64,000 nt of DNA from Cordilura impudica (Eukaryota > Arthropoda > Insecta > Diptera > Scathophagidae): assembly GCA_963682025.1 (NCBI GenBank), contig OY821522.1:23250154-23314153 (forward strand). Reading direction: 5' to 3'. The notes beneath the pieces were generated by a model. That model had not been told where the DNA came from, did not search any database, and saw only the letters and a list, made by a program, of their open reading frames with translations. Shown here piece by piece: positions 34,153 to 44,246 of this stretch. The position numbers were made by a program, and so were the translations under genes. Every line of letters starts with the position of its first letter. The first letter of the stretch is position 1.

Positions 34153-35910
34153 ATGGCGTTGAACAGTTTAAAAATTTGAACTGTTTAGAAGGTCAACCAC
34201 ACCAAAGTTTTTCACTGAAGCTGCTTTAGAAGAACTTGATAGCTTATACGGAAATATTGAGAGAAGCGAAATTATAAAAAATAACTTTTATCTGATATAT
34301 GCAATTATTAAGGCAAAATGGGTGAAATCTAATCGAACCATTCAGAACATCAACTCCAAATACGAGGACTGGCTTAATGAAGACACCGTCCTGGATATAT
34401 TGGCAGTAGATAAACCCACCCCATCAACCAGAGGAGCAAAAGGAAGGCCAAAAAAAAGTATTGAGGTATGTTCAATTTTCACAAGAAAGAGGAAACTTGC
34501 CGATGCCACCAATGACTTGACCACGAAGCATTTATCGGACGCGCTGTCTAAATATACAAAGGATAGTGAAAGAGTTAGGTCGCAGATTACAAAATCTGTT
34601 GCTGATGCAAGCCCACTGCGACTAAAAAGGATTAAGGAAAGCATTCCCACGCCCACAAACGCACACATTAAAAAGTATGGTTCCGAAGAAGCCTTGGCCA
34701 TGTTTATGGACTTACAACTTTCCAAAGAAAAATATGAGATACTACGGGCATCCTTGATGCGACACGGGGCTGACGTTTTACCAGGATACAACAAATTACG
34801 CAAGCCAAAATAAATTCACGACCACTGCATACGGAGTTTACGGAAGTCTCTGTGAGTTCCAATCTGCAGGATCTCATTAGCCATACAGCAAAACGGTTGT
34901 TGGAGAGTCTTCCTGAAAATGAGGTGAAAATTCTTCCTGAGAAACTGACATTGATCAGCAAATGAGGCTGCGATGGATCATCCGGACAAAGCGTTTATAA
35001 GCAAAGGATATCTTCCGATGACGCTACAATATCGGACGGAAATATGTTTATGGCATCTGTTGTTCCTTTGCGGCTAAAATCTGATATTTCCCTATACTGG
35101 AAAAATCCACGTCCGTCGTCAGTGCATTATTGCCGACCAATAATGTTTCAGTTTGCATGGGAATCGGCAGAACTCATAAGGACCACGGTGAAGGACATTG
35201 AAGAACAAATAAGCAAGATTAAGCCTACAAAGCTGCAAATTGGAGAAGGAAAATATATTGAATGCAATTACGAGTTCCACCTGACCATGGTTGACGGAAA
35301 AGTCGTAAACGAACTGACAGGAACAACCTCAACATTGTCATGCCCGATTTGCAAAAAGAGTCAGAAGAACTTTGGTAATTTAAACGATTCTACAAACGAG
35401 GAGAATTACGAATATGGAATGTCACCATTGCACGCAAGGATAAGGTGTATGGAGTTTTTGCTAAAACTGGCGTATACCCTACCACAAGAGGAGGAAAACT
35501 TCGATGAAAATACATCAATAAAGGATAAGGAAAAGATCAGAAAGAAGCAAATACAGCAAATAATGTATCCACAGAAGAAGTTGATCCCGACCGTCCATAA
35601 AATATTGGCGCATGGCAAAGATATAATTGAGTACCAGTCTTTGCCAATTGGAGAGCTTTCTGAAGAAGCACAGGAGTCTCTTAACAAATTTTGTAAAAAA
35701 TATAGATTGCATAACACATTCAATGCATCAAGGGTAAGGCAAAATGAGGACCTTTTCAACATGTTGGCAGCATCTTCCGATCCACTTATTTCTTCCCTGC
35801 GGCATGTGAAGTCACGAATAGAGTTAGAAAATAATTATAGTTTAGAAATGATTAGTCTTTTAGATATACCTTCTCTTACGAATTGTGATGAATATTTTAC
35901 AGAAAATTGA
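34153..35910 (+). pseudogene. RAG1-like (Transib) transposase, copy 1, internally deleted
   Basis: Homologue of the better copy at 41504-39554. It begins with ATG GCG TTG at 34153 (MALNSLK), shifts frame near 34170 and continues FFTEAALEELDSLYGNIE to 34813. A second shift and a TGA at about 34964 (ISK*GCDGSSGQSVY) precede the first catalytic Asp motif. The frame 35044-35910 is then open: SVVPLRLKSDISLYWKNPRP, LTMVDGKVVNELTG (second Asp), CPICKKSQKNF (Cys pair) and, near the end, VHKILAHGKDIIEY and GELSEEAQESLNKFCKKYR (His pair and catalytic Glu). About 80 residues between the Cys pair and the His pair, including the GNTNDGNTAR block, are missing without breaking the frame. Inactive. Confidence 0.85.
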
Positions 35911-36189
35911 AACAATAAATTTAATAAACAATAATTTTTTTTTTTAATTTGTTGGGTAATAATTTGAAACATAAAACCCTAAAGAAAAAAAATAAAAACA
36001 ATCTAAAAATGTAAAAATAATTTTTTTAGTTGCCATAAAATTGATTTTTCTACAAATTTTAATTATGATAACCCATAAGTAGGCCCCCACAAAGCGTAGC
36101 ACCCTTTCCAAATGCTCATTTCATAGGCTGAACAGTTATTTATCATATGCTGTTTAAACTGTTCAATTATGTTATTCGGTTCAAAAGAT

Positions 36190-36229
36190 ATGATTTTTGA
36201 AACGAAAAAACTCAAATGGCGCCACTGTG
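36190..36229 (-). repeat. Right terminus of Transib copy 1 (RSS-like)
   Basis: Read inward from 36229: heptamer CACAGTG, 22 bases, then TCAAAAATC. The heptamer equals the consensus of vertebrate recombination signals and fits the CAC-starting ends of Transib elements. CGTTG follows outside. Confidence 0.75.
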
Positions 36230-36236
36230 CGTTGCC

Positions 36237-37440
36237 TCAGTGTTTCTGTGGGGTGCTACTACCAATCTGGTGCGAAATTGATTTTATGGCGTGTGCGAAG
36301 GCCGGGCTATGAGCGGCCCGAAACTTTTCGACTGGTACTGCAGTTGGTGGAATTACCTGGTGTTGAATGAGTTCTTTTCTGGTGAGCGCTTCGGTTGGTG
36401 GCCGATACGGGATCGGGTGACCTCTTGTCGCTGGCCGTGTATGCCGTGTAGCTTTCCGTTGCATCTTTCCTTGAGTTGCGTTTGGATATTTCAGCGGGGG
36501 CACGCGTTCCTGTGTATGCGTGATTTTATAGTCCCTTTTGAGCTTTACCTGAAGGTAATATGGGCTGTCCTGTTCGGTAGGGGGAACGCTATTGTAGTTG
36601 GTATGTAGTCTATGGCAGCTACAGTCTCGCCTGAGGACGGTATTGCGCCCACAGTAGGAGCAAAAACGTCGGAAATGATTTGGGCAATCCTCGCGTTTGT
36701 GCCCTTTTCCCTTACATCGCCAACAACGCTCCCAGCGCTGGTATTGACCCTCGATGACCATGTACGCGGTCGGTGGTCTTTTTTCAAGGACTCATAATCA
36801 TCAGTCATGGCTATCAATCCGTCGAGGGTTGCAAAATCACTGCGTCGTACATAGTGCCGGTACTCGGTACGGAGGCCAACGTAGATTCTGTCCAGATGAT
36901 TTTCTGTCCGTAGCTGTGGGTGTTGGCGAACGAGTGTCAGCTTGCTTAGGATGAAATCTTTCGCCCTCTCGCGGTTATTTTGCTTACGGTTGTAGAAGGC
37001 TTGCCCGAGGTGCGTCAGGTACCGCCTCGGCAAAAAGAATTTTTCTGCCTCACTCTTAAATTCGGCCCATTTCGTTATGTGGCCGCGTTTAATACGGTAC
37101 CACTTAAGGGCGTTGCCATTAAGGACCCACAAAAGAGAGGGCAGCAGTCTATCCAGCTCGATTTGATGGCATTCGGCCAACTCCTCGAACCTTTCGAGGA
37201 AATCCACTAACTCGGTATCACCACCCCCCTACTTGAGGTTCCAGTGCTGAACGATAGCTACTATTTCGCTGTGTGAAATTTCGGACCTTCGTAGAGGTGG
37301 AGGTTTAGTGACGCGTGGCGGAACTGGTATGATGGTGGCCTCCTCGTGGATTATTCTACTATCTTCTGACCTCACCTCCTCATCTAGGTCTTTCAGTATG
37401 TTCTCGGTGGATGGTCGTAGTCTTTTCGTGCATAGATAGT
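36237..37440 (-). pseudogene. gag: gag of the minisatellite LTR element, broken
   Basis: Minus-strand Gag remnant. N-terminal sequence ending SHSEIVAIVQHWNLK runs up to a TAG at about 37230; the same frame then gives TELVDFLERFEELAE, LNGNALKWYRIKRGHI, FFLPRRYLTHLGQAFY and DRIYVGLRTEYRHYVRRSDF, a typical Ty3/gypsy capsid. After a frameshift near 36760 come two knuckles, CWRCKGKGHKREDC (CCHC) and CSYCGRNTVLRRDC (CCVC, Val for His). The C-terminal region is basic and ends at about 36237, next to the Transib terminus; pol should follow but is absent. The gag coding sequence meets the LTR repeats at about 37440 with no visible primer site, so a deletion joined them. Confidence 0.8.
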
Positions 37441-37586
37441 CGACAGGTGCGACTACTGGCCGACAGATGGTGGCGTGATCGGTCGGATGGTGGCGACAGC
37501 AAGGCGGGTGACTCGGCTAAGCAGCACGCTTTAGTGGTTCGAGTGCGCCGATCGGCAAATGCCGATAATATTCGTGGCACGACTAT

Positions 37587-37940
37587 ACTGGCAGACAGAT
37601 GGCGGCACAGTAGATGGCTTTGGTGCGCCGCTTGATGGTATTGGCAGTGCGATGACACTGGCAGACAGATGGCGGCACCTTGGGTGGCTTGGATGTGCCG
37701 GTTGATGGTACCGGTAGTGCGATGATACTGGCCGACAGATGGCGGCACAGTAGATGGCCTGGCACTACTATGCTAGCAGACAGATGGCGGCACAGTAGAT
37801 GGCTTGGATGCGCCGATTGATGGTATCGGAGTTGCGTTGATACTGGCAGACAGATGGCGGCACAGTAGATGGCTTGGATGCGCCGGTTGATGGTATTGGC
37901 GTTGGGTTGATACTGGCAGACAGATGGCGGCACAGTAGAT
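37587..37940. repeat. 70-bp GC-rich tandem repeat (right LTR copy)
   Basis: Units starting ACTGGCAGACAGATGGCGGC recur at a 70-bp spacing (37587, 37657, 37727 and, after one short unit, 37842 and 37912). Same order as in the left LTR copy but with fewer units. Confidence 0.9.
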
Positions 37941-38081
37941 GGCGTGGCTCGGACGTACAGGTAGTTGGCGGCGCGACCGGTCGAGAGATCGTCAGCAGTC
38001 GGCAGAAGGCAGCGGTGCGACTAGAGTTGCTGTCGTGAGTTGTGCTGTGACTTAGCCACCTGTAATGATAAGAGCAGGGTT

Positions 38082-38515
38082 AGCCGGGAGCAGTCAGCCG
38101 TTAAGCCGCTGGATTATCGGGAGCAGTCAGCCGTTAAGCCGCTGGATTATCGGGAGGAGTCAGCCGTTAAGTCGCTGGATTATCTGGAGCAGTCAGCCGT
38201 TAAGCCGCTGAATTATCGGGAGCAGTCAGCCGTTAAGCCGCTGGATTATCAGGAGCAGTCAGCCGTTAAGCCGCTGGATTATCGGGAGCAGTCAGCCGTT
38301 AAGCCGCTGGATTATCGGGAGGAGTCAGCCGTTAAGTCGCTGGATTATCTGGAGCAGTCAGCCGTTAAGCCGCTGGATTATCGGGAGCAGCCAGCCGTTA
38401 AGCCGCTGGATTATCGGGAGCAGTCAGCCGTTAAGCCGCTGGATTATCGGGAGCAGTCAGCCGTGAAGCCGCTGGATTATTGGGAGCAGTCCGCCGTTAA
38501 GCCGCTGGATTATTA
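38082..38515. repeat. 33-bp minisatellite (right LTR copy), about 13 units
   Basis: Same 33-bp unit as 31070-31525, more homogeneous here. A higher-order pattern is visible: the variants AAGTCGCTGGATTATCTGG and GGGAGGAGTCAG occur together twice (38150-38185 and 38317-38355), about 165 bp apart, so five-unit blocks were probably duplicated. Confidence 0.9.
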
Positions 38516-38806
38516 TGGATGACAACCGGTACCGATCGTCTTCAAAAGATTGGGGATATCTTGTAGTAAGATTTCACCACTCAGCTTTAGCGCCGAAAAC
38601 TCACTCGACTTCCTCAGGCCAACCTTGCCTTCTTATGTAAACAAATTCATAAACTGAACGAGAATTGAAAATTACATTTGCTTCAACCACTTGATAATTA
38701 TTTTTATTTTATATATTTTTGAAATGTTATGGTGTTTTCTTTTCTGAAATAAAATGTTACACCTTTATTATGTACATTTTTATAATGTTTTCCTCACACT
38801 TTGAAG

Positions 38807-38811
38807 ACGCA
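38807..38811. other. Target site duplication AGACG, left
   Basis: Abuts the CACGGTG terminus of Transib copy 2 and matches 42158-42162. Confidence 0.92.
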
Positions 38812-38850
38812 CGGTGGCTCATTTGACGAAAACTCGTGCCAAAAATCAAT
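38812..38850 (+). repeat. Left TIR of Transib copy 2 (RSS-like)
   Basis: Heptamer-like CACGGTG, 22-base spacer, then CCAAAAATC, which matches the vertebrate RSS nonamer ACAAAAACC at seven of nine positions. Pairs with the right TIR over about 39 bases with several differences in the spacer. Confidence 0.85.
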
Positions 38851-39553
38851 TTTCGAGTTGTTTGACTGGGCAAAAAGGTTTATAGTTTTTAATTAAGAAC
38901 TGATTGAAGTATCAAATTCTGAAATATCATCCATTTTAAGTGTATAGCTTAGTTTGTACAGCTGGTCAAAGTTGGACTATTTTGAAAAAGAATGAAAAAT
39001 GCCAAAAAAAAAATCAATATTAATGCAGAGTTCAACTAGTGTTTGTTCAAAATCGGTTGGAGATAAAGTCATGAATTTTTTTCTCTTGATTTTAGGAACA
39101 ATTTCAAAGATATTAAAAAAATATATATGTATTTTTTAGAAAGGCCTAATTTTTATAATTTTTTTTTTAAACCTTTATTTTTTGCTTAATTTTCAAACTT
39201 TGAGTTGAGTTTAAAAAAAAAGGCCGGGCGTGCAAGAAATTTTGAAAATTTTGTATTATTGAGGGAATGTCCATGAAACAATAAAAAAAAAACCATTGCC
39301 ACAATCGTGCCCGATTGGAGATATTTGACCTTTTATGAGTCAACCCATGCCACATTACAGGTTGAGTAGTACCTATTATACTAAAGTTACTACTTAATAT
39401 CTTTGTTATTGGATATGATAACTTCCTGAAAATTGGCACATAACTTAATTACAAGAAATAATTTTAAATTTATACTCACTGACTAAGCCACGCCCCCCTA
39501 GAAGAGTACGCTCCCATACGAAAACAGCAATTTTACGATTTTATTGAAAAACT

Positions 39554-41504
39554 TTAATTTTCTACGAAGCAATCATCAATGTTTTCAAACAAAGCAACCA
39601 TTTCTGGCGAATATACAGTTTTTAATTCCGGTATTGATCTAACATGTCTCAGTGATGAAATTTTTGGGTCAGAAGACGCTAAGAGCATGTTAAATAAATC
39701 CTCGTTCTGGCTTTTTCGGGAAAACTTTCGAGTGTTTGAGAGTCTGTTCTTTTTATAATCCTTGTTCCTGGCTGCTTGTGCTTCTTCGGATAATTCCCCA
39801 ATAGGGAGAGATTGGTACTGCATAATTTGTTTGCCATGATCTAAAACTTTATGAACCGTTGGGGTTAACATTTTTTTTTGGATATTTTTCTTTAATTAAC
39901 TCGGCGGTTCTTGAAGCATAAATTCCATATTTATTTGCGTCGACTTTTTCTCTGCAGTTAAGAACATTAAGCAAGACCTGCACCCTCTTTATGATTTCGG
40001 AGTCAATTCCAGTTATACGAGCAGTGATGTCCACATTTTTGAAAAATTTCCTTGCAGTGTTGCCATCGTTCGTGTTTCCAAAACCTTGTTTCGGCTGATC
40101 TACTAGAAGCCCAATTTCCTGGCGAAATTCTTGTTGAATTTTCCTTTTGACATCCGCTCTATCACCTTCTTTTTCAGGCAGAGTATACGCAAGCTTTAAG
40201 AAAAATTCCATGAACCGTATTCTGGCATGTAAGGTAGATATGCCATACTGGCAGTTGAGTTCATAAGCTATTGAGTCATTTTCATTCTGGAAGTTCTTTT
40301 GCGTCCTCTTACAAATTGCGCAAGTTCGTGTAGATTTTGTATTTGTGATTTCATTCAGGACTTTACCATCGATCATTGTGAGAAAAAGCTCGTGGTTTAT
40401 ACGAAACATTTTATTATGAATGCAAATTTCTGTTGGATGCAGTTCACCGATTTCATGTTTTATGTTGTTAACAGTGGTAGTTATATGTGCAGGAGTTTCT
40501 TTAGCATATTGAAACATTACTGGTCTACAAAAGTGAGTTGAAGATGGTCGAGGGTTTTTCCAATGTTCAGCCAAGGTAGACTTTAACCTCAATGGAACAA
40601 TTGAAACCATAAACATATTTGCGTCAGAAAAGCTCTCATCATTATGTGGCGTAATTGAGTGTTTGTATGCACTTTGTCCTGAGGATCCGTCGCAGCCCCA
40701 TTTTGTTAGTAATGTTAAATCACGTGGAAGTAAATCAAGTTCTTCCATGCTTTTCGTAGTGATTATCCGCTGAACAGTGTGGTTCAACATATCTTGAAGT
40801 TTAACTTTAGCTAGTACATCTGTTATCTCACAAGAAAGTGGCACAGTTTCCTTTTTGGCTGACGTTATTCCAGAATAGCTTGGCAAAATGTCTACTTTCT
40901 TTGATTTTAAGGAATTGCGCAATATTATATATTTTTCTTTTGATAACCCCAAATCGAGAAACAAAGCTAAGGCCTCTTCATTATTGAACTTTACATTTAA
41001 TGTGGAGTACGGTGGAGTAGGAATGCTTTTTTGTATTCTTTGAAGCCTTTTCGGGCTCGCCTTGGATATTGCTGCTGTTATACTGCCTTTAACCCTTTCC
41101 TTGTTCTTGTTATAATTTAGTGATAAGGCTGTCGAAAGATTTACCGTTGACATATTTTCAGTAGCACCAGTAAGCTTCCTCTTTTGGCTACGTTTCGAGC
41201 ACTCATCTATTAAAACTTCGGGCCTTCCTCTAGAGCTTTTCGAAGTAGTGGGTTTCTCCATTTGAATGTCATCAAAAGTCAACTTATTATTTTCAAGCCA
41301 TGTTCCATAACTTTCAATGAACCTATTTCGGAACCGATGTTTTGCAATCCACTTTTGTCTTATATTTCTATAAAATTGTTTCAATGCATTTTCATGTTCC
41401 TGAATATTTTTGCAATTTAACTCTTTAGTTACAGTTATTATAAAGTTCTCAGCACTATTACTCTTTAAAAATAGTTCAAATAGTTGGTAATACGACAAAG
41501 CCAT
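39554..41504 (-). CDS. RAG1-like Transib transposase, one homopolymer frameshift
   Basis: DDE transposase of the RAG1/Transib family, expected to cut at CAC-starting ends in the nucleus. I start at ATG 41504 (MALSYYQLFELF), the Met aligned with copy 1, not at an earlier in-frame codon. Seen in order: a basic region (KRSQKRKL, about 104-111); WGCDGSSGQSAY with the first catalytic Asp (about 272); LTMIDGKVLNEI with the second (about 379); the Cys pair CAIC (395/398); GFGNTNDGNTARKFF (475-488); then, after a one-base shift in an A-run at about 39870, TVHKVLDHG with His spaced as in RAG1 (HxxxxH) and LSEEAQAARNKDYKK with the catalytic Glu. The order and spacing match RAG1 (YDEKLVREVEGL..CTLC, FHKTLAHV, SEGNESGNK). 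Otherwise open, about 645 residues. No RAG2-like partner is present. Confidence 0.92.
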
Positions 41505-42118
41505 TTTTAACAAATTATGAAACACGCGTTGTTTGACGAAATATATAAGTTAAGTTATTTTTTATTTAAACTTTAAATTTTTTTAAATCTATGATGATTA
41601 ACAAGATATTTCAAACTTTATCGAGAAGACACTTGTTGTCGTGTTGGCGTTCAAGCAGAGAGAGACCGGAAGCTCAGAAGTTGGTTGCGACTACAATATC
41701 ATTGAAAGCCATTTTTCCAGAGTCAGCTGTTAAGTAAACACAGGGAGAGTAGTAGCTTAAAATAGTAGTATAGGACTAGAAACACAATCAAGCCGTAAAT
41801 CGGTACTCGAATACATATTTACATATCACTTCTAGAGGAGTATTTAGTCAAATCGGGGAACATATATATGGGGACTATATCTAAATCTGAACCGATTTCT
41901 CTCAATTTTAGTATAGATTGTCTCAAAATTTCGATTGAAGCAAAATTTCGATCTGTACTTCAAGAACAAAAGCACAAAAAACAAAAGTCTGTAATCTACC
42001 AATTTACCCGCCCTTTTTTTTAGGCGTGGCACTCTCATCTTTACAGCACATAATCTTTGAAGTCTCACGATTTATCAGTAAAAGTTTCAAATCGATATCT
42101 GCTGTAGTTCAAAAGCAG

Positions 42119-42157
42119 TGATTTTTGGCACGTGTTTTCCCAAAATGAGCCACTGTG
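42119..42157 (-). repeat. Right TIR of Transib copy 2 (RSS-like)
   Basis: Read inward: CACAGTG, identical to the RSS heptamer consensus, then a 22-base spacer and CCAAAAATC. It is adjacent to AGACG at 42158-42162. Confidence 0.85.
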
Positions 42158-42162
42158 AGACG
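42158..42162. other. Target site duplication AGACG, right
   Basis: Second copy of the 5-bp duplication of Transib copy 2; the pre-insertion site GAAGACGTCTC is intact in the two other array copies. Confidence 0.92.
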
Positions 42163-42644
42163 TCTCATTTTAAATGGTCAGAATAGAACATAAAATCACG
42201 ACTTTGTAACACTTTTTTTTTCAATAAACTGTTTTCTGTTGACATTTATTTTTTATTTTTTTTTAGTTAACATCAACAAATAATCGAAAGAAGCCAAAGC
42301 CATAACAAGAAATATAATATATAAAAACTAAAATAGGCATTGAAATGGAAAATTTTTTATTTCTTCACACAAAAACACATTAATAAACAAAACAAATGTC
42401 AGCTGTTTTATCGTGCTGTTCTCCCCCTCTGTATTTTTTAAGTGCGAAAGATGCAATATTTTCACATATTTATAGGGCGATATTTTTAGAAAAGAACACG
42501 TTACCCTTTCGCAAGGTTCACATTTTTTTAGAAAGGAACACAGTAACAGAAAAAAGTGCGAAATGAAAAAAAAATGCGACATTTTTTGTCAGAAAAGAAA
42601 ACGCTATTAGTTATGAAAAGTTTTAAGTAAAAAAATTAAATAAA

Positions 42645-42758
42645 TTATATTAATGATTTGGCCAGTTGCCGTTTAGCAGGTGGCTGTGGATCAACATCAC
42701 TGCTCTCTCTAATATCTTGGTCATCGTCATCATCATCAGAAAGGTCGATGATTTCGTC
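42645..42758 (-). pseudogene. Candidate terminal exon of E1, left-array copy (acceptor lost)
   Basis: Minus-strand frame encoding EIIDLSDDDDDDQDI and PQPPAKRQLAKSLI then stop: an acidic run followed by a basic, NLS-like end. In this copy the acceptor reads TGTTG where the other two copies read TGTAG, so the splice site is lost. See 49881-49994. Confidence 0.5.
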
Positions 42759-43370
42759 CAACAGACATTTTGGAAATAAAAAAAATCGCTACCTGTGCGG
42801 TGGTTGAAAACAAAACAGTTGTTTTACTAATTCCTGATTCTTGGAACTTCCCTTTTTAATTACATATACCTAAATCGCTATTTATTTAATGGTTTTGGGA
42901 TTTTTAACGCAAATTATCGACTAAGACCATTTTCTTTTGAAATGAAATTTATTGAAAAGCTGAGGGGCATATTATAGATCAAACAGAAAGCAGAAAAGAC
43001 TTAGTTTTGTGGAAAATATTTTCAAAAAGCATGAAAAAAAAATAATTTTTCCAACATTTTGCTTCATAAGCACCACAAAAATTTTCTAAATCAGTTTTTT
43101 AAAAAATTTTAATTGTTGCACAGGTCTCTGGCAATAATTTGGCTTTTACAGATTGAAAATATATCAATTAGTCGACGAGTTATAGCCAAAAAACCATATT
43201 AACAATTTGCTCAAAATCGGCATTTGACTGCAAAGTTCGAAGGTCGATTAAAAAAATTCGAACTAACATAAACAAACGCCGCGACACGGGTCTTCTAATT
43301 TAGCCTCTATTTTCACCCCTCACTCTCAGAATCGACCTAATTTTTGCTAACCTGAATTTGTTCCACAGTG

Positions 43371-44118
43371 TAATTATTCATTGATAGTACACGCTACTTT
43401 TATCACTCTGCTGACTGCTTTTAGTCTGTTCTGTAGATCAAAGTCGTTTGGGTTTTTTCTTCTCATATTTAAATTTTTTTCAGTTTTTTTACCACAGTAG
43501 AGTGATCTATTGCTTTTCCAACACACAGGACTAAAGAAGATGTATCGGTTGATGGATAACCAGTTAGATCTATTCTTGGTAAATGTTTGTTTTCAAACCA
43601 TGTCTCTTGTATGGCAATAATGTTGGGTAGGCGTGGTAACATGTTTACTAAAGTTTTAAATCCATTGAAATTGTTAATTGATGAAATGCTTCTGACATTA
43701 AAGGATATTACATTAAATAATGGATAAGAATTATTAACATAGTGTTCAAAAATATTTAAATCAAAAAAATATATATTATATATATATTATTATTAAATGA
43801 ATACATTACTTTAAATTACGGTGATAAATACAAATCATTTGCCTCATCCTCTGCTAATGCATTTTGAGATCTTCGAAAAGTAGGCTTTCTTGTGGTTGCT
43901 TCATCAACTTCTGCTTCGCATCTTTTAACTCTAGGCTTAGACATCTCGCTTCTCTTTACAAAAACTCTTCCACGAAATGGGTAAACAGCACGGTAACCAA
44001 ATTCCTTCAATGGCTTTGCATATTCTAGTAACTTTAACGTCTCCTTACTCAGATAGTCATTTACAAAAACTTCCTTTGTGGCTTCGTTTTCCATTAACTT
44101 CGGTTTTATCGACATCAT
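43371..44118 (-). pseudogene. Non-LTR element: FP-like ORF1 end and endonuclease remnant (left copy)
   Basis: Minus strand. 44118-43816 encodes a Baculo_FP-like ORF1 C-terminal domain (KEVFVNDYLSKETLKLLEYA, FGYRAVYPFRGRVFVKRSE). It is followed by 43795-43480 with an APE-type endonuclease start (VISFNVRSISSINNFNRF, IIAIQETWFENKHLPRIDL) that breaks off after STDTSS and resumes as KNPNDFDLQNRLKAVSR. The middle of the endonuclease is missing. E1 begins at 43370, splitting this element from its RT, as in the other array copies. Confidence 0.75.
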
Positions 44119-44246
44119 TTTATCTTTTGAAATTCACCGTTATTTTCAAAACTGTATCTACTGCAGATGAACCACTTGTCGCCACTTATGCCAATGTTTC
44201 CCAAAGTGTGGGTCGCCAAAAATTTTAATATTTATTTTAATATTTA

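Larger units (their letters stand above)
33114..36229 (+). mobile_element. Transib (RAG1-like) element, decayed copy 1
   Basis: Contains a plus-strand RAG1-like pseudogene and ends at 36229 with a terminus whose inward reading starts CACAGTGGCGCC, followed by TCAAAAATC 22 bases after the heptamer. The left end is not certain: the sequence from about 33160 on resembles the interior of copy 2 (CAAAGTTG..CTTT), and CAGTG at 33114 preceded by TGTTG might be a damaged terminus opposite CGTTG at 36230-36234. The copy sits inside the minisatellite LTR element, between gag and the polypurine tract. Confidence 0.65.
29970..38706 (-). mobile_element. Degraded LTR retrotransposon with minisatellite-bearing LTRs
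   Basis: A minus-strand element. Its right-hand LTR fragment (37441-38706) precedes a gag pseudogene (36237-37440). Pol is missing, a Transib copy occupies about 33114-36229, and a polypurine tract (33072-33085) leads into a 3' LTR that starts TGTAACAACG at 33071. Both LTR copies share the same order of 70-bp repeats, 33-bp repeats and a common 190-bp flank. The right LTR is truncated at 38706, where the compound array begins. The outer left end near 29970 is inferred from a minus-strand AATAAA at about 30061-30066 and is uncertain. Confidence 0.65.
37441..38706 (-). repeat. Right LTR fragment of the minisatellite element
   Basis: Colinear with 30376-31720, including GATCGGCAAATGCCGATAAT and the 190-bp tail GATTGGGGATATCTTGTAGT... 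It loses similarity at 38706, where sequence of the compound array begins, and lacks its inner end next to gag. So it is truncated on both sides. Confidence 0.7.
38812..42157 (-). mobile_element. Transib (RAG1-like) transposon, copy 2, near complete
   Basis: 3346-bp element. The left end reads CACGGTGGCTCATTTGACG; the right end, read inward, CACAGTGGCTCATTTTGGG. Both continue GTGCCAAAAATCA after 22 bases. AGACG is duplicated exactly at 38807-38811 and 42158-42162. Transib elements are known for 5-bp GC-rich duplications and CAC-starting ends related to RAG recombination signals. Copies of the same host sequence at about 49398 and 56324 read GAAGACGTCTC without interruption, so the insertion and its duplication are directly confirmed within this window. 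Confidence 0.95.
38730..42606. mobile_element. TTA-type MITE M1, split by Transib copy 2
   Basis: Starts TGGTGTTTTCTTTTCTG after TTA (38727-38729) and ends ...AAGAAAACGCTA before TTA (42607-42609). Without the 3346-bp Transib and one target copy it would be about 525 bp, like the uninterrupted copies at 49320-49842 and 56248-56766. Confidence 0.8.
38707..43370. mobile_element. E1 long-TIR DNA element, left-array copy (5' truncated)
   Basis: Right-hand part of the element described at 48451-50606, starting at the truncation point 38707. It carries its own MITE (38730-42606), which is itself split by Transib copy 2. The right inverted arm (about 42930-43370) ends ...GAATTTGTTCCACAGTG followed by TAA. 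It lies inside non-LTR coding sequence. Confidence 0.7.

Noticed and set aside
38812..42157. Search for a RAG2-like (kelch) partner in the Transib element
   Set aside because: The remaining sequence on either side of the RAG1-like frame is short and AT-rich, with no kelch-type GG/W motifs.
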